Below are positions 6,574 to 13,560 of a stretch of 16,928 bases of DNA, piece by piece. Location of the stretch: the NCBI GenBank assembly GCA_041483455.1, contig JBGPFS010000030.1, positions 1 to 16,928 on the forward strand, given 5' to 3'. The notes below the pieces were generated by a model. The model searched no databases and was not told where the DNA came from. It saw only the letters and a program-made list of their open reading frames with translations. The position numbers and the translations under genes are program-made. This DNA comes from JBGPFS01 sp041483455 (lineage in GTDB: Bacteria > Chloroflexota > Limnocylindria > Limnocylindrales > CSP1-4). The stretch's first letter is position 1. Each line of letters begins with the position of its first letter.

Positions 6574-8811
6574 CTACGCCCCGCCGGAGGGCGCGGACCC
6601 GCCGCCCGGGGTCACGGACCCGCCGCCCGGGGTCACGCGACCTCCGCCACCTGGGGTCGCAGGACCCCCGCCGCCCGCCGCCGCTCGGCGCGCCTCGAGC
6701 TCCACGACCTTGCTCTGCGGGTAGGCGATCCGCTGGTGGTACATCCCCAGGAGCTGAGCGACGAAGGCCTCGCGGACGCGCTCGAGGTCGCGCAAGGTGA
6801 GATCGCATTCGTCGAACTGGCCGCCCTTCAGCCGCTCGTCGATGATCCGGTCGACCATCGCCCGGATCGCGGCCTCGTCCCGCGACGAGAGTGAGCGGAC
6901 CGAGGCCTCCACCCCGTCCGCCAGCATCAGCAGGGCCGCCTCGCGCGACTGGGGCTTCGGGCCGTTGTGGCGGAACCGCCGCTCGTCGACGGCCGCGGCG
7001 GCCGCTCGACCCTCGGCCGTCTCGAGCCCGCCGTACGGCGCGGCGGCCTCATCGCGGGCCTTGGCCTGGAAGTAGCTGAGCTGGGCCGTCCCGTGGTGCT
7101 GCGGGATGAACGCGATGAGCGGCTTCGGCAGGCGGGCCCGGTAGGCGATCTCGATCCCATCGGCCACGTGCTGCTTGAGGATCTCGGCCGACATCACCGG
7201 CTCCAGGCCGTCGTGGATGTTATCGCCGCCGGCCTGGTTCTCGATGAATGCGGCCGGGTTGGCCAGCTTGCCGACGTCGTGGTAGTACGCCGCGACACGG
7301 GTGAGGAGCGGGTCGGCTCCGATCGCCTCGGCGGCCCGCTCGGCGAGGTTCCCGACCATGATCGAGTGGTGGTACGTGCCCGGCGTCTCCAGGAGGAGCC
7401 GGCGGAGGAGCGACTGGGACGGGTTGGCGAGCTCGAGGAGCTGGAAGACCGTCAGGATCCCGAACACGTTGCCGACCACCGCGAAGCTCCCGACCGCGGC
7501 AACCGCCGAACCGGTAGCGGCGGCCACGGACGCACCGTAGAGCTGAACCAGCCCGGTCAGGTCGTGCTCGCCGAGAAGCGCGAAGGTGGTGACCACGAGC
7601 GCGTCGACGAGGGCGATCGCGATCCCGGCCTGGACGAACGCGTTCAGGCGATCGCCCCGCCGGATGGCCACGATCCCCGCGAACCCGCCCAGGAAGATGT
7701 AGGTCGCCATCTCGAGCGAATTGCCGTTGACGGCGCCTCCGAGGACCGCGATGACGCTGGTCAGGACGACGGCGGCGCCGGCGTCGAGGAGGATCGCGAT
7801 GAGCATCCCTGCGGCGGCCGTCGGGACGAAGAACGGGACGATCGAGCGGCCTGCGGTCAGCTTCAACGCGAACGTCGTGAAGACGAGCAGGAGGCCGATC
7901 AGGACGAGCACGTTCGTCCGGTGCCAGAGCTGGGGCCGGAACCGCCAGATCCAGGCCAGGACGAGCCCGACGATCAGGGCCGCGAGAAGGATCCAGCCGC
8001 CGAGCCGGGCGAAGTCGGGCCGGGCCTCGGTGAGGCCGAACGCCTGGATCTTCTCCAGGTCGAGTTCGGTCACCGGATCGCCCTTCCGGACGATCGTCTG
8101 GCCCTGGCTGAGCGAGACCGTCTGGGTCGGGACGAGCTCCGCCTGGCGAGTTCGCGCCTGGTCGGTAAGGTCCTGGCTGAACGAGCTGTTCGGCTGGAGG
8201 AGCGGCGCCACGATCTCCGCGACGAGCCCGCGCTCGGCCGCGTCGAGGTCGCCCAGGACCCGGCCGGCCAGTCGCTCACGGGTGTCGGCCAGGCCCGAGT
8301 CCCGCAGCTCGGTCCGCTCGGTGACGTCGAGGATCCGGTAGGCCTCGTCGCGGACGGGGATCCAGCGCGCCGGCGCCAGCGTGACAAGCGTCTTGTTCGC
8401 GTCGGTCGAGAGACCCGGGATCGCCTGCTTCAGCAGCTCCATCCGGGCGGCCTCCTTGATCGAGGCGTTGAACGCGGCTTCGACCGGCGCGAGCAGGGTC
8501 ACCAGGATCCGGCCCTGCTGGCGGGCCACGGCGTCCGCGTTCGCCGGCGTGTAGTCGTACTGCGGCACGACGATCGCCCGCGCGGCGTCCCTGGCCTGCG
8601 TGGTCAGGATCGTGCTCTCGTAGGTGAGGATGCGCGGCGCCGTGATGTCCTGGCCGGCCACCGTCCCGACCCGGACGTCGAGCTTGGTCGGGATGATGTC
8701 CACGGCGACGATCGCGGCCAGCGCGACGATGAGCGAGCCGGCGGCGACGATCAGCCGGGCCAGGTCACGGCGAGTGAACGGGGCAGCCCGGAGCGGACGG
8801 CTGGCGAGCAT
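6574..8811 (-). CDS. pgpH: 7TM-HD family phosphodiesterase, PgpH-like
   Basis: Membrane protein whose family members hydrolyse cyclic di-AMP through a cytoplasmic HD domain. Order of parts: membrane segment at about 20-42; a large extracytoplasmic 7TMR-HDED-type domain (~45-275) containing the LSQGQTIVRKGDPVT block; a multi-span membrane region (~280-470); and an HD domain with HHSIMVGNLAE (His near 480), YYHDVGK (HD near 510) and IPQHHGT. The length of 745 aa is normal for the family. The last ~35 residues form a Gly/Pro/Thr repeat tail specified by 21-bp DNA repeats. ATG at 8811 follows the yqeY stop by six bases. In many genomes this gene sits between phoH and ybeY; here ybeY follows directly but yqeY and rpsU replace phoH. 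Cyclic di-AMP as substrate is inferred from the family. Confidence 0.9.
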   Translation of the reverse strand: MLASRPLRAAPFTRRDLARLIVAAGSLIVALAAIVAVDIIPTKLDVRVGTVAGQDITAPRILTYESTILTTQARDAARAIVVPQYDYTPANADAVARQQGRILVTLLAPVEAAFNASIKEAARMELLKQAIPGLSTDANKTLVTLAPARWIPVRDEAYRILDVTERTELRDSGLADTRERLAGRVLGDLDAAERGLVAEIVAPLLQPNSSFSQDLTDQARTRQAELVPTQTVSLSQGQTIVRKGDPVTELDLEKIQAFGLTEARPDFARLGGWILLAALIVGLVLAWIWRFRPQLWHRTNVLVLIGLLLVFTTFALKLTAGRSIVPFFVPTAAAGMLIAILLDAGAAVVLTSVIAVLGGAVNGNSLEMATYIFLGGFAGIVAIRRGDRLNAFVQAGIAIALVDALVVTTFALLGEHDLTGLVQLYGASVAAATGSAVAAVGSFAVVGNVFGILTVFQLLELANPSQSLLRRLLLETPGTYHHSIMVGNLAERAAEAIGADPLLTRVAAYYHDVGKLANPAAFIENQAGGDNIHDGLEPVMSAEILKQHVADGIEIAYRARLPKPLIAFIPQHHGTAQLSYFQAKARDEAAAPYGGLETAEGRAAAAAVDERRFRHNGPKPQSREAALLMLADGVEASVRSLSSRDEAAIRAMVDRIIDERLKGGQFDECDLTLRDLERVREAFVAQLLGMYHQRIAYPQSKVVELEARRAAAGGGGPATPGGGGRVTPGGGSVTPGGGSAPSGGA
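6595..6636. repeat. two exact 21-bp tandem units in the pgpH 3' end
   Basis: Units 6595-6615 and 6616-6636 are identical. They begin GGACCCGCCG and end GGGGTCAC. A diverged unit follows at about 6637-6660. Since 21 is a multiple of three, each copy adds seven residues (VTPGGGS-like) to the protein tail without shifting frame. Confidence 0.9.
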
Positions 8812-8817
8812 CGGGGA

Positions 8818-9348
8818 TCAGCCCGGCCGGGGACCGCGCCCCCCGGCCCCGGTGGCGCCCGCCGGAGGGGGCGAACCGGCCTGGTCGTGGGCCGCGAGGT
8901 CGGCCCGCGCGAGGGCCTGCGCGACGAGCTCGCTCGTGCGCTTCCCATCCGCCCTGCCGCGCGTCCGCGGGGCGAGCCAGCCCATCACTCGACCCAGGTC
9001 GCGGGCCGACGCGGCTCCGGTCGCGGCCACGGCCTCGGCCACGAGCGTCTCGAGCTCGGCATCGCCGAGCTGGGCGGGGAGGAACGTGGCGAGGATCGCG
9101 ATCTCCGCCTCCTCCTTCGAGGCGAGGTCCTCGCGGCCGCCGGCGCGGAACGCTTCGACGGACTCGCGACGGGTCTTCACCTCGCGGCCGAGGACCGCGA
9201 CGAACTCGTCCTCGGTCAGCGGCCGACCCTGCTTCTTCTCGAGGTTGTAGGCGGCGCTGTGAGCCATCCGGAGCACGTCGCGACGCAGCGCGTCGCCCGA
9301 CCGCATGGCGGCGGTCGTCTCGTTCTGGAGGCGTTCCTTCAGGGTCAC
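8818..9348 (-). CDS. yqeY: GatB/YqeY domain protein
   Basis: Member of the YqeY family, which shares the tRNA-binding tail domain of GatB; its exact role is unsettled, with a link to tRNA metabolism. The product has 176 aa. The typical start TLKERLQNETTAAMRSGD, then RRDVLRMAHSAAYNLE and LTEDEFVAVLGREVKTRRES, then EEAEIAILATFLPAQL and GRVMGWLAP, spans residues 1-135 or so and matches the family well. A C-terminal tail rich in Gly, Ala and Pro (about 157-176) is extra. The start is GTG at 9348, with GAGGTG eight bases upstream as a likely ribosome-binding site. It follows rpsU by 121 bases, a pairing common in bacteria, and is followed closely by the pgpH-like gene. Confidence 0.93.
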   Translation of the reverse strand: MTLKERLQNETTAAMRSGDALRRDVLRMAHSAAYNLEKKQGRPLTEDEFVAVLGREVKTRRESVEAFRAGGREDLASKEEAEIAILATFLPAQLGDAELETLVAEAVAATGAASARDLGRVMGWLAPRTRGRADGKRTSELVAQALARADLAAHDQAGSPPPAGATGAGGRGPRPG

Positions 9349-9364
9349 CGTGTCGGCACCTCGT

Positions 9365-9390
9365 GCGGCTCCCGATCCCGGGAGAGCCGC
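9365..9390. promoter_or_regulatory. hairpin between rpsU and yqeY
   Basis: GCGGCTC (9365-9371) pairs perfectly with GAGCCGC (9384-9390). The stem continues with CCG/CGG around an ATCC loop, with a two-base bulge. It sits 16 bases before the yqeY start on the minus strand, just before the GAGGTG ribosome-binding site. No T-run follows. A partial terminator or RNA processing site that lowers yqeY expression relative to rpsU is one reading; this is inference. Confidence 0.4.
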
Positions 9391-9469
9391 GCCCGGCGGA
9401 GGAAGTGGCTCGATCGCGCTCGCGCTCGATCCGGTATCCGCCGGAGGCTGGGTCGTCGCTCCCGGGCGA

Positions 9470-9655
9470 CTAGCCCTGCGGCGTGCGGGCGGCCTTCTTG
9501 CGCTTGGCTTCCTTGCGCTTGCGCTTCACGCTCGGCTTCTCGTAGTGCTCGCGACGGCGAGCCTCGGCGAGGATCCCGCTCTGCTGGATCTTCTTGTTGA
9601 AGCGGCGGAGGGCGCTCTCGAAGGTCTCGTTCTCACCCACGCGGACTTCTGCCAA
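9470..9655 (-). CDS. rpsU: ribosomal protein bS21, TTG start
   Basis: Small-subunit ribosomal protein that helps initiation near the mRNA/anti-Shine-Dalgarno contact. The 61-aa product has the family layout: AEVRVGENETFESALRRFNKK, then a basic helix with REHYEKPSVKRKRKEAKRKKA. The start is TTG at 9655. It follows a near-perfect Shine-Dalgarno sequence (GGGAGGTGATC, minus strand, 9671-9661) at a sensible distance, and conservation begins exactly there. The open frame extends upstream to 9793, but that part lacks conserved sequence and includes the promoter and leader. The stop is TAG. It is the first gene of the unit running to mfd. Its presence argues against an actinobacterial host. Confidence 0.95.
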   Translation of the reverse strand: MAEVRVGENETFESALRRFNKKIQQSGILAEARRREHYEKPSVKRKRKEAKRKKAARTPQG

Positions 9656-9660
9656 TCCCG

Positions 9661-9671
9661 GATCACCTCCC
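9661..9671 (-). promoter_or_regulatory. rpsU Shine-Dalgarno sequence
   Basis: The minus-strand bases GGGAGGTGATC match the complement of the 16S rRNA 3' end over almost their whole length, the strongest ribosome-binding site I see in the window. It is followed by CGGGA and the TTG start at 9655, and fixes that unusual start. Confidence 0.85.
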
Positions 9672-9693
9672 GCGGCCTGGTCTGGCGTGCCCT

Positions 9694-9725
9694 GCGTCGG
9701 GCTCGTGGGCCGGTCGGCCCGACGC
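9694..9725 (-). promoter_or_regulatory. stem-loop in the rpsU 5' leader
   Basis: GCGTCGGGC (9694-9702) and GCCCGACGC (9717-9725) form a perfect 9-bp stem with a 14-base loop. Within it GGGCC (9707-9711) can instead pair with GGCCC (9716-9720), so two mutually exclusive folds are possible. A smaller GCGCGC hairpin lies just upstream on the transcript (near 9737-9751). The structure lies between the predicted transcription start and the ribosome-binding site, where ribosomal-protein autoregulatory leaders lie. I recognise no named motif. Confidence 0.45.
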
Positions 9726-9764
9726 GATCCCTCGGCGCGCATCGCGCGCTCCGAAGGCCGCCGG

Positions 9765-9793
9765 AGTGTAGACGAGGCTCCGGGGTGGGTCAA
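9765..9793 (-). promoter_or_regulatory. housekeeping promoter of the rpsU-mfd unit
   Basis: On the minus strand TTGACC (9793-9788, 5 of 6 to the -35 consensus) is followed by exactly 17 bases and then TACACT (9770-9765, 4 of 6 to the -10 consensus). Transcription would start near 9758, giving a leader of about 100 bases before the rpsU TTG. This is the best sigma-70-type promoter seen in the window. Confidence 0.7.
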
Positions 9794-9838
9794 ACGGCCA
9801 TTCGGCCCATCCGACCGCGGATCGGCCCCACGCGGACG

Positions 9839-10612
9839 TCAGCCGCGCGACTCGGCACGGGGGCCGGACCGGGCGACCTCGGCGACGAACCGGGCGACCG
9901 CCGAGCTGAACGCCGAAGGGCGGTCGAGGTTGGCCAGGTGCGTCGCGCCCCGGATGACGGCGACCCGCGAGTCGCGGGCGCTCCGCCCGAAGCGCCGGGC
10001 GGAGAGGCGGAACGGCAGGTCGAGTGCCCCGTTCAGGATCAGGATCGGGCCCGGGTACGCGGCGAGGAGCCGGCCGAACCGGCGAGGGCGGAGCTCGCGC
10101 AGGCCGGCGACCGCGGCGGCATGCGCGAACCCCCCGGCCCTGAGGACATCCGCGGTCGGCCCCGGGTAGCGCCACCGGAAGAAAGCCCGGTCGAACCGGT
10201 CGAGGGTTCGATCCGGGATCCGCGTCAACGACGCCGCCAGGAGGTCGATCCCGAGCCCGACCAGGCCGCCGGGCTCGGCCGAGGACCCGACGATCACGAG
10301 CCCGGCGACGCGCTCCGGTGCCCGGGCGGCCACGTCCATCGCCAGGTAGCCGCCGAGCGACAGCCCGACGAGGGTCGCACGACCGCCGGCCGCCTCGTCG
10401 ATGACCCGGAGAATCTCCGCGACGGCCTCCTCCCAGCCGAACGGCCGATCGCGCAGCGCCCCGTGTCCCGGCAGGTCGAGCGCGACGACCCGGAACCCGC
10501 CCGCGAGCCCGACGAGCTGCGGATGCCAGGCTCCCCGCGACAGGCGGGTCCCGTGGATGAAGACGATCGCCGGCGCGTCGGTCGGTCCGAGGGCGGTGAA
10601 GGACTCGCTCAC
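9839..10612 (-). CDS. alpha/beta-fold hydrolase
   Basis: Serine hydrolase of the alpha/beta fold, 257 aa, probably cytoplasmic since no signal peptide is seen. Visible elements: oxyanion-hole region FIHGTRLSRGAW (from H20), nucleophile elbow GLSLGG with S85, cap region ~110-180, acid NGALDLPF with D198, and base GATHLANLDRP with H225. The start is the GTG at 10612, chosen because it opens just before the first beta strand; upstream reading is shadow frame with no family resemblance. Substrate cannot be told from sequence; esterase and lactonase-like members look similar. It is transcribed divergently from the acyl-CoA synthetase gene across a 111-base gap, so joint regulation is plausible. 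A TACGCT -10-like hexamer lies six bases before the start. Confidence 0.88.
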   Translation of the reverse strand: MSESFTALGPTDAPAIVFIHGTRLSRGAWHPQLVGLAGGFRVVALDLPGHGALRDRPFGWEEAVAEILRVIDEAAGGRATLVGLSLGGYLAMDVAARAPERVAGLVIVGSSAEPGGLVGLGIDLLAASLTRIPDRTLDRFDRAFFRWRYPGPTADVLRAGGFAHAAAVAGLRELRPRRFGRLLAAYPGPILILNGALDLPFRLSARRFGRSARDSRVAVIRGATHLANLDRPSAFSSAVARFVAEVARSGPRAESRG

Positions 10613-10659
10613 CCGCTGAGCGTACCGCCCCGGGCCGGCGGCGGGCGATGGTGGGTCCT

Positions 10660-10702
10660 GGACCGTCGCGCCGATCCACCGTCTGTCGTCCGGGACCGTC
10701 GC
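10660..10702. repeat. two 10-bp direct repeats in a divergent intergenic region
   Basis: GGACCGTCGC occurs at 10660-10669 and 10693-10702, 33 bases apart, about three helical turns. It lies between the divergent alpha/beta hydrolase and acyl-CoA synthetase genes, so it may be an operator, but no regulator gene is adjacent. Confidence 0.4.
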
Positions 10703-10723
10703 CCGCGGCGTAGGCTGAGGGCG

Positions 10724-12526
10724 ATGGAGACGCTCCTCGACCTCCTCGACGAGTCCGTCGCGAGCTATGGCGACCGGACCGCGCTCGGACTCCGCCGCGA
10801 CGACGGCGGCACGATGAGCTGGTCGTTCCGCGAGCTCGACCGGCGGAGCCGGCTCGTGGCCTGGCGATTGCGCGCCCTCGGGCTCGCGCCGGGCGACCGG
10901 ATGCTCACCTGGTCGCCCTCGACACCCGAGCTCCCGGCGGTCTACTTCGGCGCGCTGCGGGCGGGCGTGATCGTGGTCCCGCTCGACCTCCGGATGGCGC
11001 CAGACGCCGTCGAGCGGATCGCCGAGCGAGCCGACGCCCGGCGACTCGCGCTCGGCACCGGCCGGGACGCCCCCGACCCGCGGGAGGCGCGTCTCGAGCG
11101 CTTCCCGACCTCCACGCTCGACGCACTCGTGGCCGAGCCCGGCTCCGATGGGGCCGGCCTCGGGGGTCCCGGGGGCGACGACGTCCCGTTCGCCGCCGAC
11201 TGGGAGGCGCAGCAGGATGCCTGGCCGAGGCCCCGCCCGGAGGACCTCTTCGAGATCATCTTCACCTCGGGCACGACCGGCCGGCCGAAGGGCGTGATGC
11301 TGACTCACGCCAACGTCGTCGCCACGATCGAGACCGCCCACAACGCCATCCCGCCGCAGGAGCACCGGATCGTCTCGGTGCTGCCGCTCTCCCATCTCAT
11401 GGAGCAGGCCATCACCCTGTTCTACGCCCTCACCGTCGGCGCCGACATCCTGTACGTACGGAGTCGGAACCCGCGGGTGATCTTCGAGGCGACCCGTGAC
11501 CACCGGGTGACGACGATGCTGGTGGTGCCCCAGATCCTCGATCTGTTCTGGAGCGCGATCGAGCGCGAGGTCGACGCGAGCGGCCGGCGAGCCTCCTTCG
11601 ACCGGCTCCGGTCGATCGCCCGGCGGCTCCCCTACCCACTCCGGCGACTCCTGTTCCGGCGGGTCCACGCGCGGCTCGGGGGCGGCCTCAACCTGTTCGT
11701 GAGCGCGGCTGCGTTCCTGCCGCCGGCGCTCCAGCAGGCCTGGGAGGACCTCGGGGTCGTGGTGATGCAGGGCTACGGCGCGACCGAGTGCGGCCCGGCG
11801 AGCGCGACCTCTCGCGACGACCACGGTCTGGGCACGGTGGGGCGGACGATCCCCCCGGTCAGGATGAAGCTGGGCGAAGACGGCGAGATCCTTGCGGCGG
11901 GCCCGACCGTCTTCGCAGGCTACTGGGGCGATCCGGAGGCGACGGCGGCGGCGTTCACCGCGGACGGCTGGTACCGGACCGGCGACATCGGCCGCCTCGA
12001 CGCGACGGGCCACCTGATCCTCATGGGCCGGACGAAGGACATCATCGTGCTGCCCAGCGGGGTGAACGTCTACCCGGAGGACATCGAGAACGCCCTCCGG
12101 ACGGCCGGCATCCGCGACTCGGTCGTGGTCGAGACGCGGCCGGGCCGAATCGAGGCCATCGTGCTGGCCCCGGGCGTCCACGGGATGCCACTCGGGGGAT
12201 CGCAGCCGGCCGGCCCCGACGCGTCCGGGCGCCCGGGAGCGACGGTGCTCGTCGAGGCGGACCCGGGCGCCGTCCGGGCCTCGATCGAGACCGCCATCCG
12301 GACGGCGAACCGGGCACTCTCGAGCCGGCAGCGGATCGTGGCCTGGCGGCTCTGGCCGGAGGCGGACTTCCCGCGGACCCACACGTTCAAGGTGAAGCGC
12401 GACCAGATCCGCGCCTGGGCCGCGATCGAGGAGCCGCTGCCGGTCCGCCAGGACGGCCCGGCGGCCGACGAAGCCGGGGGCGTGCCGGTCGGAGCGGAGA
12501 GCGGGAGTCGGCAGACGCTCGGCTGA
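10724..12526 (+). CDS. AMP-forming acyl-CoA synthetase (long-chain fatty acid ligase-like)
   Basis: Member of the ANL adenylating superfamily, which activates a carboxylic acid with ATP to an acyl-AMP and then transfers it to CoA. The product has 600 aa. Core motifs in order: A3 phosphate loop FTSGTTGRPKGVMLTH (about 178-193); A5 GYGATE (about 350); A7 YRTGD (about 416); A8 hinge GRTKDIIVLPSGVNVYPEDIE (about 430-450); and A10 FPRTHTFKVKR with the catalytic Lys near 556. The overall form resembles long-chain fatty acyl-CoA ligases; the true substrate is unknown. The ATG at 10724 has GAGG just upstream. The frame is open far upstream but that part is non-homologous. The C-terminal ~30 residues are low-complexity. 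It is the only confident plus-strand gene here, divergent from the hydrolase and convergent with the lipoprotein gene. Confidence 0.92.
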   Translation: METLLDLLDESVASYGDRTALGLRRDDGGTMSWSFRELDRRSRLVAWRLRALGLAPGDRMLTWSPSTPELPAVYFGALRAGVIVVPLDLRMAPDAVERIAERADARRLALGTGRDAPDPREARLERFPTSTLDALVAEPGSDGAGLGGPGGDDVPFAADWEAQQDAWPRPRPEDLFEIIFTSGTTGRPKGVMLTHANVVATIETAHNAIPPQEHRIVSVLPLSHLMEQAITLFYALTVGADILYVRSRNPRVIFEATRDHRVTTMLVVPQILDLFWSAIEREVDASGRRASFDRLRSIARRLPYPLRRLLFRRVHARLGGGLNLFVSAAAFLPPALQQAWEDLGVVVMQGYGATECGPASATSRDDHGLGTVGRTIPPVRMKLGEDGEILAAGPTVFAGYWGDPEATAAAFTADGWYRTGDIGRLDATGHLILMGRTKDIIVLPSGVNVYPEDIENALRTAGIRDSVVVETRPGRIEAIVLAPGVHGMPLGGSQPAGPDASGRPGATVLVEADPGAVRASIETAIRTANRALSSRQRIVAWRLWPEADFPRTHTFKVKRDQIRAWAAIEEPLPVRQDGPAADEAGGVPVGAESGSRQTLG

Positions 12527-12527
12527 A

Positions 12528-12545
12528 AGCCGGTCTGGGCCGGCT
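12528..12545. terminator. small hairpin at the convergent gene end
   Basis: AGCCGG and CCGGCT form a 6-bp stem with a TCTGGG loop in the 17 bases between the synthetase and lipoprotein stops, overlapping the latter's TAG. The position suits a shared bidirectional terminator, but the stem is short and no T-run is present. Confidence 0.3.
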
Positions 12546-13143
12546 ACGGCCGGATCGGGATCCCCTCGGCGAACGTCCCGAGGACGGTCGGGATCGCGGC
12601 GCTCGCCGGGTCCGGCGAGTTCGCCGGCGACCAGCTGTAGAAGACGACGCACGAGCCGTCCGCGCGCAGGATGTGCTGGGCATCGGGCACGAACTGGACG
12701 CGGCCCGGGCCGGTCGCGAGGTAGGCGGCCTGCTCGCGAGCGGCGGCGTACGCAGCCGACGCGTCCGGGAACTCGTACAGGACGATGAACCCGCCGGCCG
12801 GATCCTGGGGCAGGACGACCTGCGTCACCAGGCGCGGCGCTGCGGTCACGGTCGGCGATTCGGCCGGCCGGAAGGGTACCTTCGCGTCGATGAGCGCGAG
12901 CTGGCCGGCCCGGAGCGTCGCCTCGAGCTTCGTCCGGCAGGCGCCGAGGACCGCCGAGACGCTGGGGACGGGCGTCGCGGCCGTCGTCGGGATCGGAGCC
13001 TGGTGCGCGGCGATGCCGCAGCCGCCGACGATGAGCGCCAGCGCGACCGCGAGCGCCAGGGCTGGCGCGCGACGGCCGGGGCGGGGCGACGGCCGGCGGG
13101 GGCGATCGCCGGGTCCGTCGCAGGCCGCCAGGGCTGAGCTCAT
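12544..13143 (-). CDS. predicted lipoprotein of unknown function
   Basis: A 199-aa secreted protein. The N-terminus has an Arg-rich region (RPRRPSPRPGRR, about 14-25), a hydrophobic stretch ALALAVALALIV (28-39), and a lipobox-like VGGC with C42, so it is probably anchored to the outer face of the membrane by lipid. After C42 comes a Pro/Thr-rich linker, then a globular part with GFIVLYEFPDASAAYAAAREQAAY and GSCVVFYSWSPANS. I do not recognise a named domain. The start is the ATG at 13143, which overlaps the HIT gene stop as ATGA, so it is likely co-translated. An open extension further upstream lies antisense to no conserved sequence but in the wrong frame over the HIT gene. The stop is TAG. 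A role in binding a ligand outside the cell is possible but unsupported. Confidence 0.78.
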   Translation of the reverse strand: MSSALAACDGPGDRPRRPSPRPGRRAPALALAVALALIVGGCGIAAHQAPIPTTAATPVPSVSAVLGACRTKLEATLRAGQLALIDAKVPFRPAESPTVTAAPRLVTQVVLPQDPAGGFIVLYEFPDASAAYAAAREQAAYLATGPGRVQFVPDAQHILRADGSCVVFYSWSPANSPDPASAAIPTVLGTFAEGIPIRP

Positions 13144-13541
13144 CCGGGCGGCCATTCCATCGGTCGACCGCCCAGGAGGTGCACATGGAGGTGGTCGACG
13201 GTCTGGCCGCCCCAGTGCCCGACGTTGATGACGAGGCGGTAGCCGTCGGCCGCGATCCCCTCGGCCCGGGCGAACGCGGCCGCGGCCGCGAACAGGCGCC
13301 CGACGAGCGGTCCGTCCGCCTCGGTGAGCTCGGCCGCCGAGCGGATGTGGACCCGGGGCAGGAACAGCACGTGGGTGGGCGCCCGCGGCCCGATGTCGCG
13401 GATGCCGATCACGAGCTCGTCGTCGTGGACACGGATCGCCGGGATCTGCCCGGCCACGATCCGGCAGAAGGCACACCCGGGATCGGCCGCTCGGTCCGCG
13501 GTCTCGTCCGGCTCGCGGGGCGGCGGCATCGGCTCGGTCAT
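13140..13541 (-). CDS. HIT family hydrolase, HINT/PKCI type
   Basis: Small nucleotide-binding hydrolase; HINT-type members cleave purine phosphoramidates such as AMP-lysine. The 133-aa product shows CAFCRIVAGQIPA (23-35), the DIGPRAPTHVLFLPRVHI region (49-66), and the C-terminal signature GQTVDHLHVHLLGGRPMEWPPG, with H117, H119 and H121 forming the histidine triad and H119 the expected nucleophile. The LGGRPMEWPPG ending is characteristic of the HINT1 branch rather than Fhit or GalT. The start is ATG at 13541. The first ~20 residues are a Pro/Glu/Asp-rich extension. It lies 19 bases past prmA and overlaps the lipoprotein start by four bases. A cytoplasmic location is expected. Confidence 0.93.
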   Translation of the reverse strand: MTEPMPPPREPDETADRAADPGCAFCRIVAGQIPAIRVHDDELVIGIRDIGPRAPTHVLFLPRVHIRSAAELTEADGPLVGRLFAAAAAFARAEGIAADGYRLVINVGHWGGQTVDHLHVHLLGGRPMEWPPG

Positions 13542-13560
13542 CGGCGGGATCGTAGCGCCG

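Noticed and set aside
6595..6660. CRISPR-like repeats
   Set aside because: Units are head-to-tail without spacers and lie in frame within a coding sequence.
2129..6724. 1531-codon open frame on the plus strand opposite mfd, pth and ybeY
   Set aside because: It is antisense to three firmly identified genes and reads as Arg/Asp/Glu/Gly-rich low-complexity; long shadow frames are expected at this GC content.
9839..13186. 1115-codon minus-strand frame spanning the acyl-CoA synthetase region
   Set aside because: Only its end (from 10612) is a real gene, the alpha/beta hydrolase; the rest is antisense to conserved ANL motifs.
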